Below, piece by piece: positions 42,069-50,639 of a stretch of 64,000 nucleotides of DNA. The position numbers were made by a program, and so were the translations under genes. The DNA is taken from assembly GCF_001704615.3 (NCBI RefSeq), contig NZ_CP029397.2:3286001-3350000 (forward strand), given 5' to 3'. The DNA is from Acinetobacter defluvii. Its GTDB lineage: Bacteria > Pseudomonadota > Gammaproteobacteria > Pseudomonadales > Moraxellaceae. Positions within the stretch are counted from its first letter, which is position 1. Every line of letters starts with the position of its first letter. The notes beneath the pieces are model-generated. The model had not been told where the DNA came from. It ran no database searches and worked only from the letters and a program-made list of their open reading frames with translations.

Positions 42069-42983
42069 ATGCGTTTTTGGCTTATTTTTGCAGTGATTTT
42101 ATTTACCGCTTATTTTTCTATACAGCGTTATTTACACCCGCAACTGAATCATAATTCTACGATTGACCGCATTTCTCATCCTTTAGATACGCGTCTGCGT
42201 TATCGCATTGGTGATGTTGATCCACGTTTTCAGATCAGCCGACAACATTTAGAAGTTTTGTCACAACAAGCCGCAGACATTTGGCATCAAGGCACGATGA
42301 AAAGCTTATTTGTCTATGATCCTCATGCAAAATTAGCGATCAATTTAATTTATGATGAGCGTCAAGCAGAGTCTACAGCCCGTCAGCAGGAATTAAATAT
42401 TTTAGAAAATACACAAGAATATCAAAACAGTGAAAGAAGCAATATTGAAAAATTACGTGCTGAATTAGACCAGTCCAATCGTGAAATAGACATCTATAAA
42501 GTTAATTATGAAACCAAAGTCAGCCAATACAATCAATTTGTCGAAAGTATTAACCAATCTAATCAAGCCATACACCCTTCAGTACAAGCTCAATTGCAAC
42601 AATTAAAAGCTCAATTAGAAACAGAAAAAATTAATTTAAGTCAAAGGCTTGCTTCACATAATCAAAAAGTTGAGCGACTTAACCAACAGGTCGATATTTT
42701 AAACTCAAATAATCAACAATTTAATCATTCAGTTGATCAGTTTAATGCACGCTTTCAACCTCGCCAGTTTGATAAAGGCGTATTTAATGGTAAAAGTATT
42801 AATATTTATGAATTTCAATCTGATGCAGACTTGAGAGTAACCATCGCACATGAACTCGGTCATGCGCTTGGGCTGTTACATAACACTGATCCCAAAGCAC
42901 TCATGTATCCAATGATGAAAGAACAAGATTTGCAAAACTTTAGATTAACCGCTGCGGATTTAGCAATGTTAAACTCACGTTAA
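42069..42983 (+). CDS. Membrane-anchored coiled-coil zinc metalloprotease (matrixin-like)
   Basis: The 304-residue protein has an N-terminal signal-anchor helix (residues 2-20), then a Gln/Asn-rich coiled coil (about 110-235), and a C-terminal metzincin active site HELGHALGLLH (261-271, zinc ligands His261, His265, His271 and catalytic Glu262) with a Met-turn at LMYPMM. This is the M10 matrixin signature. The coiled coil between the anchor and the catalytic tail is unusual; most of the protease domain before the zinc site must lie before and around the coil. Substrate and partner are unknown. It has a short 5' spacer and no operon partner. Confidence 0.75.
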   Translation: MRFWLIFAVILFTAYFSIQRYLHPQLNHNSTIDRISHPLDTRLRYRIGDVDPRFQISRQHLEVLSQQAADIWHQGTMKSLFVYDPHAKLAINLIYDERQAESTARQQELNILENTQEYQNSERSNIEKLRAELDQSNREIDIYKVNYETKVSQYNQFVESINQSNQAIHPSVQAQLQQLKAQLETEKINLSQRLASHNQKVERLNQQVDILNSNNQQFNHSVDQFNARFQPRQFDKGVFNGKSINIYEFQSDADLRVTIAHELGHALGLLHNTDPKALMYPMMKEQDLQNFRLTAADLAMLNSR

Positions 42984-43086
42984 CAAAACGCTTGATGTTG
43001 ATTTTAAATCCATATTGTAAATAAGTATTCATTCCATTTTATGCAAATCATGCTATTGTGATCATAGATATTTAAAGGAGATTCCT

Positions 43087-43464
43087 GTGAGTTATTATCA
43101 TATTATTCTTGAAGTAAATGATCATATCAGCACGATTGAACAGACCCGTGATATTGAGATTTTTGATATTACTGAACTTCAACCTTATCTCCATTCTATT
43201 TTATTGCCTTATTTCAATGAGCAACAAATCGAACTCGAGGATGAAAATATCGAGTTTGAGGATATTTTACATATTGAAATCAAACAAACGTTATTGCCAA
43301 TTCAGCACTTAATTGAAGAAGAACAAAAACAATTGCCGAGCGACACAGATGTGACCATTACTGCATATGAAATTTTCAATGATCGGGATCATACACAAGA
43401 TGTCACAGCAGTGATTTTAGATTTATTAGAAGCGGTGAAGATTGATCAAACTGATATTGAGTAA
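43087..43464 (+). CDS. Acidic hypothetical protein
   Basis: I do not recognise this 125-residue, strongly acidic cytoplasmic protein (many Glu, Asp and Ile, ending VKIDQTDIE). It starts with GTG and is preceded by AAAGGAG, a strong ribosome-binding site. No cysteine, signal or membrane segment is present. It ends at a shared convergent terminator. Confidence 0.7.
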   Translation: MSYYHIILEVNDHISTIEQTRDIEIFDITELQPYLHSILLPYFNEQQIELEDENIEFEDILHIEIKQTLLPIQHLIEEEQKQLPSDTDVTITAYEIFNDRDHTQDVTAVILDLLEAVKIDQTDIE

Positions 43465-43486
43465 TTTTTTAAAATCCTCAAATATA

Positions 43487-43517
43487 CAAAGGTCTGCATG
43501 TGCAGACCTTTGTTTTT
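43487..43517. terminator. Bidirectional terminator
   Basis: CAAAGGTCTGCA-TG-TGCAGACCTTTG is a 12-bp stem with TTTTT on the plus side, between convergent genes. Confidence 0.85.
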
Positions 43518-43538
43518 AGACTTTAAATAACATAGCGT

Positions 43539-44858
43539 CTATTGCATCATACTTTTTGCAGCTTCATTACGAAAGGCTTTTAAAATCTGTTGCCCTGCCC
43601 GACCCGATTGACTCAAGCCTAAGCGTGCTTGTTCTTGGCGAATCGCTTGACGCGTTTTATCTCCAATCAAACCATCCGCTTCACCAATGTCATAACCTTT
43701 TTTCAACAAATAATTTTGGATTTCACGGCGTTCCGCACGAGAAGTTCCTGCATCATCTGTTGGCCAAGCTGTCTGGAAAGCCCCCTTGCCTTGTAAACGA
43801 TCAGACAAATGTGCAATCGCCAAAGCATAACTTTCTGCTGCGTTATATCCATAAATCGCATCAAAGTTTTTAAATACCAAGAATGCTGGACCACTTGCAC
43901 CTGCTGGCATCATCAAACCTGCCTGTGATGCCCCTGATAAATTACCTTGAATAATTGGCGAACCATCTACACGAGTAAAACCACGGCTTTCCCAAGAACT
44001 TAAAGATTTTTTATTACGACGACTTTCACCACCCACTGAGGCACTGTCAGGAATTCGCACTTCAAAACCCCATGGCATACCTGTTTGCCAACCACGTTTT
44101 TTCAGAAAGTTTGCTGTAGAGGCTAATGCATCAGCCGTACTTGAAACCAAGTCGCGGCGACCATCGCCATCAAAATCCACGGCTAACTCTTCATACGTCG
44201 ATGGCATAAACTGCGTATGACCAAATGCCCCAGCCCATGAACCTTTGAGTTGCTCTTCACGTAAATCACCCCGTTGTAAAATACGCATGGTGGCAAAAAA
44301 CTCACCTCGGAAATAATCTTGGCGACGCCCTTCACAGCTCAATGTACCCAAAGCTTGTATTAATGGATATTTACCAGAAATATCACCAAAATTACTCTCT
44401 ACCCCCCAAACCGCCACTACTGTTTCAGCAGGTACACCATAAGCTGCTGCAACTCGGTTTAAAGTATCACGATGTTGGGCTAACATCTCACGCCCTTTTT
44501 GTACTCGTTCTTCGTCCACCAAACCTGAAAGATAATCCCAAATCGGAGTCGAAAATTCAGGTTGATAGTTGAGCTTCGCAATCACCGAATAATCAGGTGT
44601 TAGGTTTTGTGTATAACGATCATAAGTCGTGCCACTGACTCCAGAAGCAATAGCTCTTGAACGCAAATTGGCTAGGCAGCCCTGAAAATCACGCGCTGGT
44701 GAATAATCTGAAGTTGTATTTGAAATGACAGGTGTTGAATTAACAGGTGCTGGCTGACCATTAATCACCAGTTCGGCATTTGCCTGTGTCATGGCTAAAA
44801 AAGCTGTACCACATAAAAAAGATAAACTACGCATATGACCCACAAAATCTTTGTTCAT
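43539..44858 (-). CDS. Lytic murein transglycosylase, MltB/SltB type with PG-binding domain
   Basis: The 439-residue protein has a signal peptide (FLCGTAFLAMTQANA), an SLT_2/MltB domain (AVWGVESNFGD with the catalytic Glu near 152, GSWAGAFGHTQFMPSTYEELAVDFDGDGRRD) and a C-terminal PG_binding_1 domain (EIQNYLLKKGYDIGEADGLIGDKTRQAIRQEQ). It cleaves peptidoglycan in the periplasm. There is no lipobox, so it is soluble or loosely bound, unlike MltB of E. coli. Confidence 0.92.
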   Translation of the reverse strand: MNKDFVGHMRSLSFLCGTAFLAMTQANAELVINGQPAPVNSTPVISNTTSDYSPARDFQGCLANLRSRAIASGVSGTTYDRYTQNLTPDYSVIAKLNYQPEFSTPIWDYLSGLVDEERVQKGREMLAQHRDTLNRVAAAYGVPAETVVAVWGVESNFGDISGKYPLIQALGTLSCEGRRQDYFRGEFFATMRILQRGDLREEQLKGSWAGAFGHTQFMPSTYEELAVDFDGDGRRDLVSSTADALASTANFLKKRGWQTGMPWGFEVRIPDSASVGGESRRNKKSLSSWESRGFTRVDGSPIIQGNLSGASQAGLMMPAGASGPAFLVFKNFDAIYGYNAAESYALAIAHLSDRLQGKGAFQTAWPTDDAGTSRAERREIQNYLLKKGYDIGEADGLIGDKTRQAIRQEQARLGLSQSGRAGQQILKAFRNEAAKSMMQ

Positions 44859-44937
44859 TAAAATTATGTTATTAACATATCATTCTATGGATAAAATGAC
44901 AGAAACAAAACGTAATTTTTGAATTCATTTTCTACTT

Positions 44938-45261
44938 TTTAAATTCATATTTCACATTTAAATTTAAACAAGTTATCCACAAAGAAAACACATAAAGTTT
45001 AAATTCAAAGTTAGAATAAAACTTTTAAATTCAAAAATAACAATAAAACTTATCCACAATTTTTTAAATTTAAACGCTAAAAAACAATTTTTAAGTCATT
45101 TATTTACATAACATTTATTTTAAATTTAAAAAATTATCTCTATAAATCCAAAGGAGAAAAAGCTATGAATTTAAAACAACACTTTTAAATTCATTCTTTC
45201 AGTTTTAAATTCAAATATGAAAATTTTTGATTTAAATTTAAAAAATATATTTGAATTTAAA
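44938..45261. repeat. Array of 12-bp AT repeats with two DnaA boxes
   Basis: Eleven copies of a near-palindromic 12-mer, TTTAAATTCAAA or TTTAAATTTAAA (some 10-12 bp, both orientations), begin at 44938, 44957, 44998, 45024, 45063, 45119, 45166, 45184, 45204, 45231 and 45250. Two perfect DnaA boxes TTATCCACA lie among them at 44973-44981 and 45050-45058, in the same orientation and 77 bp apart. The tract is gene-free and extremely AT-rich. This looks like an initiator-binding or strand-opening region, yet dnaA, dnaN, rpmH and gyrB are not near. Confidence 0.75.
45165..45188 (+). other. Seven-codon minimal frame with a strong ribosome-binding site
   Basis: AAAGGAGAAAAAGCT precedes ATG at 45165, which opens a frame MNLKQHF and stops. 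The ribosome-binding site is better than those of most genes here, but no gene follows on this strand. It could be a remnant of a lost gene or a leader peptide. Confidence 0.35.
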
Positions 45262-45355
45262 GTTATTGATGTGCTTATTTTTGAAAATAGAGGGTTATAA
45301 CCAAACTATTGTATGAGGATGAAAATGAAAGCTGAGCATCATACTGAAATTAAAA
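45262..45355. other. Short gene-free stretch
   Basis: It lies between the repeat array and the purK terminator. I see no convincing gene; a GGATGAAAATGAAAGC start near 45317 opens only a short frame. Confidence 0.4.
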
Positions 45356-45395
45356 AAATAAAAAAGCGACCAAAGGTTTGATCGCTTTTTTTACA
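45356..45395 (-). terminator. Intrinsic terminator of purEK
   Basis: On the minus strand GCGATCAAA-CC-TTTGGTCGC forms a stem with one G-U pair and is followed by a T-tract. Confidence 0.85.
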
Positions 45396-45408
45396 TGCAA
45401 ATTTAGAT

Positions 45409-46530
45409 TTAAATGCTCATATCTTCGCTTAAAGCCAAAGGATTCGGCAAGATTTTCGCCAATTGACGGCATAAAGTCGTTAGTTCAGCGCTGTTATTTG
45501 GCATCAAAGTGATGTGACCAATTTTACGACCTTCACGCTCAGTCTTATTATAAAGATGTAAATGTGCACCATTTAATGCCAAAACATCTTCAGACTTTGG
45601 ATATTGTCCAATGATATTGATCATCACGGTTGGACGAACCACTTCAGTTGAACCGAGTGGTAAACCTGCGACTGCACGAATGTGATTTTCAAACTGTGAA
45701 CAGATTGCACCTTCAATCGACCAATGTCCAGAGTTGTGCACACGTGGTGCCATCTCATTGGCATATAAGCCTTGATCTGTGACAAATAGTTCAAGCGTCA
45801 ACACGCCGACATAATTTAAATGATTGAGCAGGCGAGTAATGTAATCTTGTGCCACAGGTTGTAAATCTGCACTGTTTGGCGCAGGAACAATCGAATGGGA
45901 AAGAATACCGTTGTGATGATGATTTTCCGCCAAAGGCCAAGTTTTTACATCACCATCAATACCACGTACCGCAATAATTGAAACTTCACGTGAGAATGTT
46001 ACAAAACTTTCCGCAATGAGTTCACCAGCAGGACCGAGTTCTGCCCAAGCTTGCTCGATTTGATCTACTGTACGCAATACAAATTGACCTTTGCCATCAT
46101 AACCACCACGTGACGTTTTCAGGACAATCGGTAAGCCGAGTTGTTCAACTGCTAATTTTAATTCATCAAGTGAAGTCACTGCTTTATACGGCGCAACAGG
46201 AATTGAAAGCTCATCAAATAAAGCTTTTTCTGACAACCGATGCTGTGCAATCGCCAATGCTTGACGTGGCGGATGCAAATCTTTTTGCTTCGTTAAAACA
46301 TCAACATCGATCAATGGCGTATTTTCAAACTCAAGACTAAAAACATCTGCGCTGGTAATAAAATCTTGCAAGCCATTTGTCGCTTTGGTTGAAAATACTG
46401 GACCTAATGCTGCAGAAGGACAGTCTGTATTGGCTTCAAAGAAAGTGCATTGAATGTTAAGCGGTAGAGCAGCTTGCGCCATCATACGACCCAATTGACC
46501 ACCACCAAAGATCCCGATGGTTTTATTCAT
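45409..46530 (-). CDS. purK: N5-carboxyaminoimidazole ribonucleotide synthase
   Basis: This 373-residue ATP-grasp enzyme carboxylates AIR with bicarbonate in purine synthesis. It starts with the GIFGGGQLGRMMAQAA phosphate-binding motif; KTSRGGYDGKGQ and the MAPRVHNSGHW active-site segment follow. It lies 27 bp downstream of purE in one operon. Confidence 0.97.
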   Translation of the reverse strand: MNKTIGIFGGGQLGRMMAQAALPLNIQCTFFEANTDCPSAALGPVFSTKATNGLQDFITSADVFSLEFENTPLIDVDVLTKQKDLHPPRQALAIAQHRLSEKALFDELSIPVAPYKAVTSLDELKLAVEQLGLPIVLKTSRGGYDGKGQFVLRTVDQIEQAWAELGPAGELIAESFVTFSREVSIIAVRGIDGDVKTWPLAENHHHNGILSHSIVPAPNSADLQPVAQDYITRLLNHLNYVGVLTLELFVTDQGLYANEMAPRVHNSGHWSIEGAICSQFENHIRAVAGLPLGSTEVVRPTVMINIIGQYPKSEDVLALNGAHLHLYNKTEREGRKIGHITLMPNNSAELTTLCRQLAKILPNPLALSEDMSI

Positions 46531-46557
46531 AATCTGTGTCCCGTTTTCAGCTTGGCT

Positions 46558-47073
46558 TTAGATTTGACCTGGAATATTTTTGCTTGCTACTTTTTCAGTT
46601 TGTGCAGCACGAAAATCTGCAACATTTTTTGCAATTTCTGGACGTGTCAAACCTAAAATTTGTGCTGCCATAATCGCTGCATTGGTAGCACCCGCAGGGC
46701 CAATTGCCAATGTACCCACCGCAATACCTGCAGGCATTTGTACGATCGAAAGCAATGAATCGACACCATTCAAAATAGATGATTTTACAGGAACACCAAG
46801 CACTGGAAGATCTGTTTTAGCCGCACACATGCCTGGTAAATGCGCTGCACCACCTGCACCTGCGATAATCACTTGAATACCACGTTCACGTGCAGTTTCG
46901 GCATATTCAAATAAACGGTCTGGGGTACGATGTGCAGAAACAACTTCCGCTTCGAAAGGAACACCAAGCTGTTTAAGCATAGTGGCAGTGTTTTCTAAGG
47001 TTGCCCAATCTGACTGAGAACCCATGATAATTCCAACTAGAGGTTGAGCGTCTTGTGCTGCGGCCGCATTCAT
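46558..47073 (-). CDS. purE: N5-carboxyaminoimidazole ribonucleotide mutase
   Basis: This 171-residue enzyme moves the carboxyl group from N5-CAIR to CAIR. It shows [26 protein letters not shown] and the [15 protein letters not shown] loop. I chose the ATG at 47073 ([10 protein letters not shown]), with GGAAA upstream; the longer frame from 47127 adds an unlikely N-terminus. It is the first gene of purEK. Confidence 0.96.
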   Translation of the reverse strand: MNAAAAQDAQPLVGIIMGSQSDWATLENTATMLKQLGVPFEAEVVSAHRTPDRLFEYAETARERGIQVIIAGAGGAAHLPGMCAAKTDLPVLGVPVKSSILNGVDSLLSIVQMPAGIAVGTLAIGPAGATNAAIMAAQILGLTRPEIAKNVADFRAAQTEKVASKNIPGQI

Positions 47074-47248
47074 TGCAAATTTTCCAGAGATTAAAAAAGT
47101 AGAGATAAATCTCGACGAGAGAGCCAAGCTTTAATAAGAGCCCCATATTATAGACTGATTTTTCATCTCAATAAAATTTAACGGACGTAGTAGGGCGATA
47201 TTTTCATTATTTTTTGGGAGAATATAAACATTATCAAATTATCTATGT

Positions 47249-47590
47249 TTATTGATTTCTAAAAACAAAATAAACACAACCTAATAAGCATAACCCCGCC
47301 CATAAATAATCTAACTTAAACGGTTGTTTAAATAGGAAAATCATAAAAGGAACAAAAACCAAGAGCGTTACGACTTCTTGGGTAATTTTCATTTGTCCAA
47401 TCGCCCAACCTTGTTGTGCTAAAAGTTTAGTCGCCGGAATCATCAAACTGTATTCAAAGAGCGCAATGACCCAACTCAATAAAATCGCCTGCCAAAGAGG
47501 TGCATCATGCGGTAAAAATTTTAAATGTCCATACCATGCAAGCGTCATAAAACAATTGGCAAGGATGAGGAGTAACAGGGGAAAAAACAT
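47249..47590 (-). CDS. DUF486/DMT-family small membrane protein
   Basis: The 113-residue protein has four hydrophobic helices and the DUF486 features FMTLAWYGHLKF, FEYSLMIPATKL and GQMKITQEVVTLLVF. It is in the drug/metabolite transporter superfamily as a half-size member. The function is not established. Confidence 0.85.
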   Translation of the reverse strand: MFFPLLLLILANCFMTLAWYGHLKFLPHDAPLWQAILLSWVIALFEYSLMIPATKLLAQQGWAIGQMKITQEVVTLLVFVPFMIFLFKQPFKLDYLWAGLCLLGCVYFVFRNQ

Positions 47591-47679
47591 GAAAGTAAAG
47601 CCTAAAAATTTGATGATATTTTTATATAAATTATCTAAAATTAGCCAGACAAAACTATAAATTAAAACTCGAGAATTAA

Positions 47680-48013
47680 ATGAATCACATATTTCAAATT
47701 ATCATTAATTTTTTTAAGCGCTTATTCGGTTCATCCCAACCTACTGTACCTCCTGAAGAATTACCCGAAATTAACTTAGCATTTGCTGATTTGGCAAATA
47801 TGCTTACGCATGAAAAAACAGCAAAAACCTGATTTTTTGAATGGTATTGACCATTCTATTGAATATGCAGCAATTTTAACAAATGGAAATTCAATGTCAT
47901 TTCCGCTTAATAAGGTCATGAAATTTATAAAAAATGGTGAGGAAGATAGTTTATATCATTTTGCCTATTTCATCTTAAATTATGACGAGTCAAAAGTTGA
48001 AAATGAGGTTTAA
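47680..48013 (+). pseudogene. Small hypothetical gene split by a frameshift
   Basis: An ATG at 47680 opens 50 codons (MNHIFQIIINFFKRLFGSSQ ... MLTHEKTAKT) and stops at 47830-47832. Another frame, +1 relative, runs KKQQKPDFLNGIDHSIEY through YHFAYFILNYDESKVENEV to 48013. Removing one A from the run of six at about 47812-47817 joins them into one protein of about 110 residues. I do not recognise the family. Alternatively they are two overlapping small genes, the second starting at 47810 without a ribosome-binding site. Confidence 0.5.
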
Positions 48014-48149
48014 CTCGAATTCACTTTATTGACACAAGAAAAACTATCTTTTCCCTTAAACCCTTGCTATCGTTGCTTTCAAATCGAATTAATCACGACA
48101 ACAGCACAACAACAACGTGATGTGTCAAAAAGCAGTGGAGTTAGAACGA

Positions 48150-49517
48150 ATGCATCTGCATATCTTGGGTATTTGTGGCACTTTTATGGGTTCTTTGGCG
48201 TTATTGGCGCGTGATTTAGGGCATAAGGTGACAGGTTCAGATGCAAACGTGTATCCACCCATGTCCACTCAATTGGAAAATGCAGGCATTACTCTGATGC
48301 AAGGCTATGACCGTAGCCATTTACAACCGCATCCTGATCTTGTGATCGTGGGCAATGCCATGAAACGTGGTATTGATGCAGTGGAATATATGCTCAATGA
48401 AGGCTTACCGTATATTTCAGGACCACAGTTCCTTGCAGATCATGTCTTACAAGGCAAACATGTCCTTGGTGTTGCTGGAACACATGGTAAAACCACAACC
48501 ACAACCATGCTTGCTTGGGTACTTGATCAGGCAGGCTTAAATCCAGGCTTTTTGATCGGTGGCGTGCCTCTAGGCTTTAGTGAAAGCGCACGTTTAGGCG
48601 GTGGCAAATACTTTTGTGTAGAAGCAGACGAATATGATTCTGCATTCTTCGACAAGCGTTCTAAGTTCGTGCATTACCATCCTAAAACAGCGATTTTAAA
48701 TAACTTAGAATTTGACCATGCTGATATTTTCGATGACTTAGCAGCGATTCAAAAACAATTCCATCATTTAGTTCGTACCATTCCAAGTGAAGGACGTATC
48801 ATTGCGCCAATTACAGAAAGCAATATTGATGAAGTATTGGAAATAGGCTGTTGGACGCCTGTAGTTCGTACATCTTTAGATGCCAATGACACAGCAGAAG
48901 TTTACGCAGAACAACTATCGAGCGATGGTTCACATTTCAAAGTACTGCAACACGGCGTTGTGAAAGGTGAGGTGAAATGGACGATGACAGGACAACACAG
49001 TGTTGCCAATGCGCTAGCAACCATTGCTGCTGCTGAACATGTGGGTGTTTCAATTGAACAATCATGTGAAGCATTGTCGAATTTTGGTGGTGTAAAACGC
49101 CGAATGGAGCTTTTGGATACTGTCAATGGTATCGAAGTCTATGATGACTTTGCCCATCACCCAACAGCGATTGATACTACGCTTGAAGGCGCGCGTAAGC
49201 GTTTGGGTGAACGTAAACTATGGGCGATCATTGAACCACGTTCAAACACCATGCGTATGGGCTCACACAAAGATGGTTTGGCACATTCTGCACGTTTAGC
49301 AGATGAAGTCATTTGGTATCAACCTGAAGGTTTGGATTGGGATTTACAGCCTGTGATTGAGGCTGCACCCAATAAAGCCGTGATTGCACGTAGCTTGGAT
49401 GAGATTATTCAGATGGTAATCGCAGAAGCAGGTGAGGGCGATGCCGTGGTCATCATGTCCAATGGTGGTTTTGGTGGATTGCATCAGAAATTGCTTGCAG
49501 CATTAAAAGCAAAATAA
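48150..49517 (+). CDS. mpl: UDP-N-acetylmuramate:L-alanyl-gamma-D-glutamyl-meso-diaminopimelate ligase
   Basis: This 455-residue murein-recycling ligase attaches recovered tripeptide to UDP-MurNAc. It starts MHLHILGICGTFMGSLALLA, has the ATP site GVAGTHGKTTTTTM, NLEFDHADIF and DDFAHHPTAI, as in the MurC/Mpl family. I chose the ATG at 48150 with GGAG upstream; the frame from 48117 adds eleven unlikely residues. A bidirectional terminator follows. Confidence 0.96.
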   Translation: MHLHILGICGTFMGSLALLARDLGHKVTGSDANVYPPMSTQLENAGITLMQGYDRSHLQPHPDLVIVGNAMKRGIDAVEYMLNEGLPYISGPQFLADHVLQGKHVLGVAGTHGKTTTTTMLAWVLDQAGLNPGFLIGGVPLGFSESARLGGGKYFCVEADEYDSAFFDKRSKFVHYHPKTAILNNLEFDHADIFDDLAAIQKQFHHLVRTIPSEGRIIAPITESNIDEVLEIGCWTPVVRTSLDANDTAEVYAEQLSSDGSHFKVLQHGVVKGEVKWTMTGQHSVANALATIAAAEHVGVSIEQSCEALSNFGGVKRRMELLDTVNGIEVYDDFAHHPTAIDTTLEGARKRLGERKLWAIIEPRSNTMRMGSHKDGLAHSARLADEVIWYQPEGLDWDLQPVIEAAPNKAVIARSLDEIIQMVIAEAGEGDAVVIMSNGGFGGLHQKLLAALKAK

Positions 49518-49531
49518 GCGATGTAACATAA

Positions 49532-49562
49532 AAAATAAACCCACATAACGTGGGTTTATTTT
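49532..49562. terminator. Bidirectional terminator
   Basis: AATAAACCCAC / GTGGGTTTATT is an 11-bp stem with A- and T-tracts between convergent genes. Confidence 0.88.
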
Positions 49563-49925
49563 TTATTGTTCAGGTGACATTGTACCTGTCTTCTTAAAAG
49601 CATTAAATTTTGCCCAACCTTGTACTGTATCGCCTAAACGTTGACTAAAATACATCACAGAAACCCAATCCTGTTGACCATCGTTATAGACCGTATAGGC
49701 AGTTACGTGGTCATTTTTTATAATAAACATATCCTTCATTTTGCAAGCGTCATTCGGTGCTGAATGAAAATATACTCTCTGTGGACTGATGACAGACATG
49801 CCCCAACGCGGTATTAGATGTGCTTCTGTTCTGGAGGCTAAATTTTCAATTTTGTCGCAATTTACTGCAAAACTCAGATTTGAAAATAAAATCCCCATTC
49901 CAAACATATAAAATTTTTTAAGCAT
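49563..49925 (-). CDS. Periplasmic SH3-like hypothetical protein
   Basis: The 120-residue protein has a signal peptide (FGMGILFSNLSFA) and a small beta-rich domain, RVYFHSAPNDACKMKDMFIIKNDHVTAYTVYNDGQQDWVSVMYF (in two halves), that resembles bacterial SH3 domains. Two cysteines (near 23 and 61) could form a disulfide. The role is unknown; it sits just after the BLUF gene on the same strand, 30 bp away. Confidence 0.65.
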   Translation of the reverse strand: MLKKFYMFGMGILFSNLSFAVNCDKIENLASRTEAHLIPRWGMSVISPQRVYFHSAPNDACKMKDMFIIKNDHVTAYTVYNDGQQDWVSVMYFSQRLGDTVQGWAKFNAFKKTGTMSPEQ

Positions 49926-49955
49926 ATTTTTCTATTTCACCTTGTGAAGATCGCA

Positions 49956-50429
49956 TCAAAAATAATTTTGATAGCCACGATTTTGATAACCCACATAATT
50001 TTTTGTTGGTTTTTCGACATTCGCAGTATTTAATAAAATTTCTAAAAATCTACCAATTTGTTCAGCATTTAATAAATTAGGCTCAAACTTATTTAAGCCG
50101 ATATTTTTAAAATAATCCGAAATTTGGGTATTAGGATTTACATATTTCATTGACCATTGCTTAAAATTCAGTTCAACAATTGGGGTGATTTTAAATTGAT
50201 GCACATGAGTATGACGATTATCTTGTTGAATAGCTTCAAATAACTCTAAAACTTGATCATTTTCTCCTTCTAAACATTGAAAAAATGAACCTTCTGCATA
50301 ATACAACACTCCCACAATACCATGCTGCGCATTAAACTCACGTGCAGTCACTAAGATGTCACTCAAATCGAGTAATAAATCATTTTCATTTTCTACACGT
50401 ACACTGGCATAGCATAATCGAATCATCAT
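49956..50429 (-). CDS. BLUF blue-light photoreceptor, BlsA-like
   Basis: The 157-residue protein is a short BLUF protein that binds FAD. It carries the photoactive Tyr7, Asn33 and Gln51 in RLCYASV, AREFNAQHGIVGVLYY and GSFFQCLEG. The WSMKYVNPN segment and the C-terminal GYQNRGYQNYF match the BlsA group, which controls motility, biofilm and iron or acetoin responses to light in A. baumannii by protein-protein contacts. Acinetobacter often has several such paralogues, so I leave the symbol open. Confidence 0.9.
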   Translation of the reverse strand: MMIRLCYASVRVENENDLLLDLSDILVTAREFNAQHGIVGVLYYAEGSFFQCLEGENDQVLELFEAIQQDNRHTHVHQFKITPIVELNFKQWSMKYVNPNTQISDYFKNIGLNKFEPNLLNAEQIGRFLEILLNTANVEKPTKNYVGYQNRGYQNYF

Positions 50430-50519
50430 AAGTTGTTTTAATGTGATAAATTTAACATGATTATCGCTTAAAAATTAAACATTTGTAATTCTTTTCTCAC
50501 ATAAATTATAGATTTTGAT

Positions 50520-50612
50520 AACTCAACAAAATTTATAAAATAAGCAATAATTAACACAATACTTCATACTTCGGTTTTGCCCTTAATTAACTCAATAGTT
50601 AGGGGCTTTTTT
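50520..50612 (+). ncRNA. Candidate terminated leader or small RNA before the gene at 50640
   Basis: A GCCCTTAA / TTAGGGGC stem (50579-50605) followed by seven T is a clear plus-strand intrinsic terminator. No plus-strand gene lies upstream, and the next ATG is only about 28 bp further, leaving no room for a promoter. The transcript must start upstream (TTGTAA-N18-TATAGA near 50484-50513 is a candidate promoter) and then either stop as a small RNA or read through into the membrane gene. Confidence 0.5.
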
Positions 50613-50639
50613 TAATTTGAATAATTTTTAGAGATAATA

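Noticed and set aside
48029..48214. Frame beginning TTGACACAAG between the split gene and mpl.
   Set aside because: It overlaps the mpl start in another phase, lacks a ribosome-binding site and has no recognisable domain.
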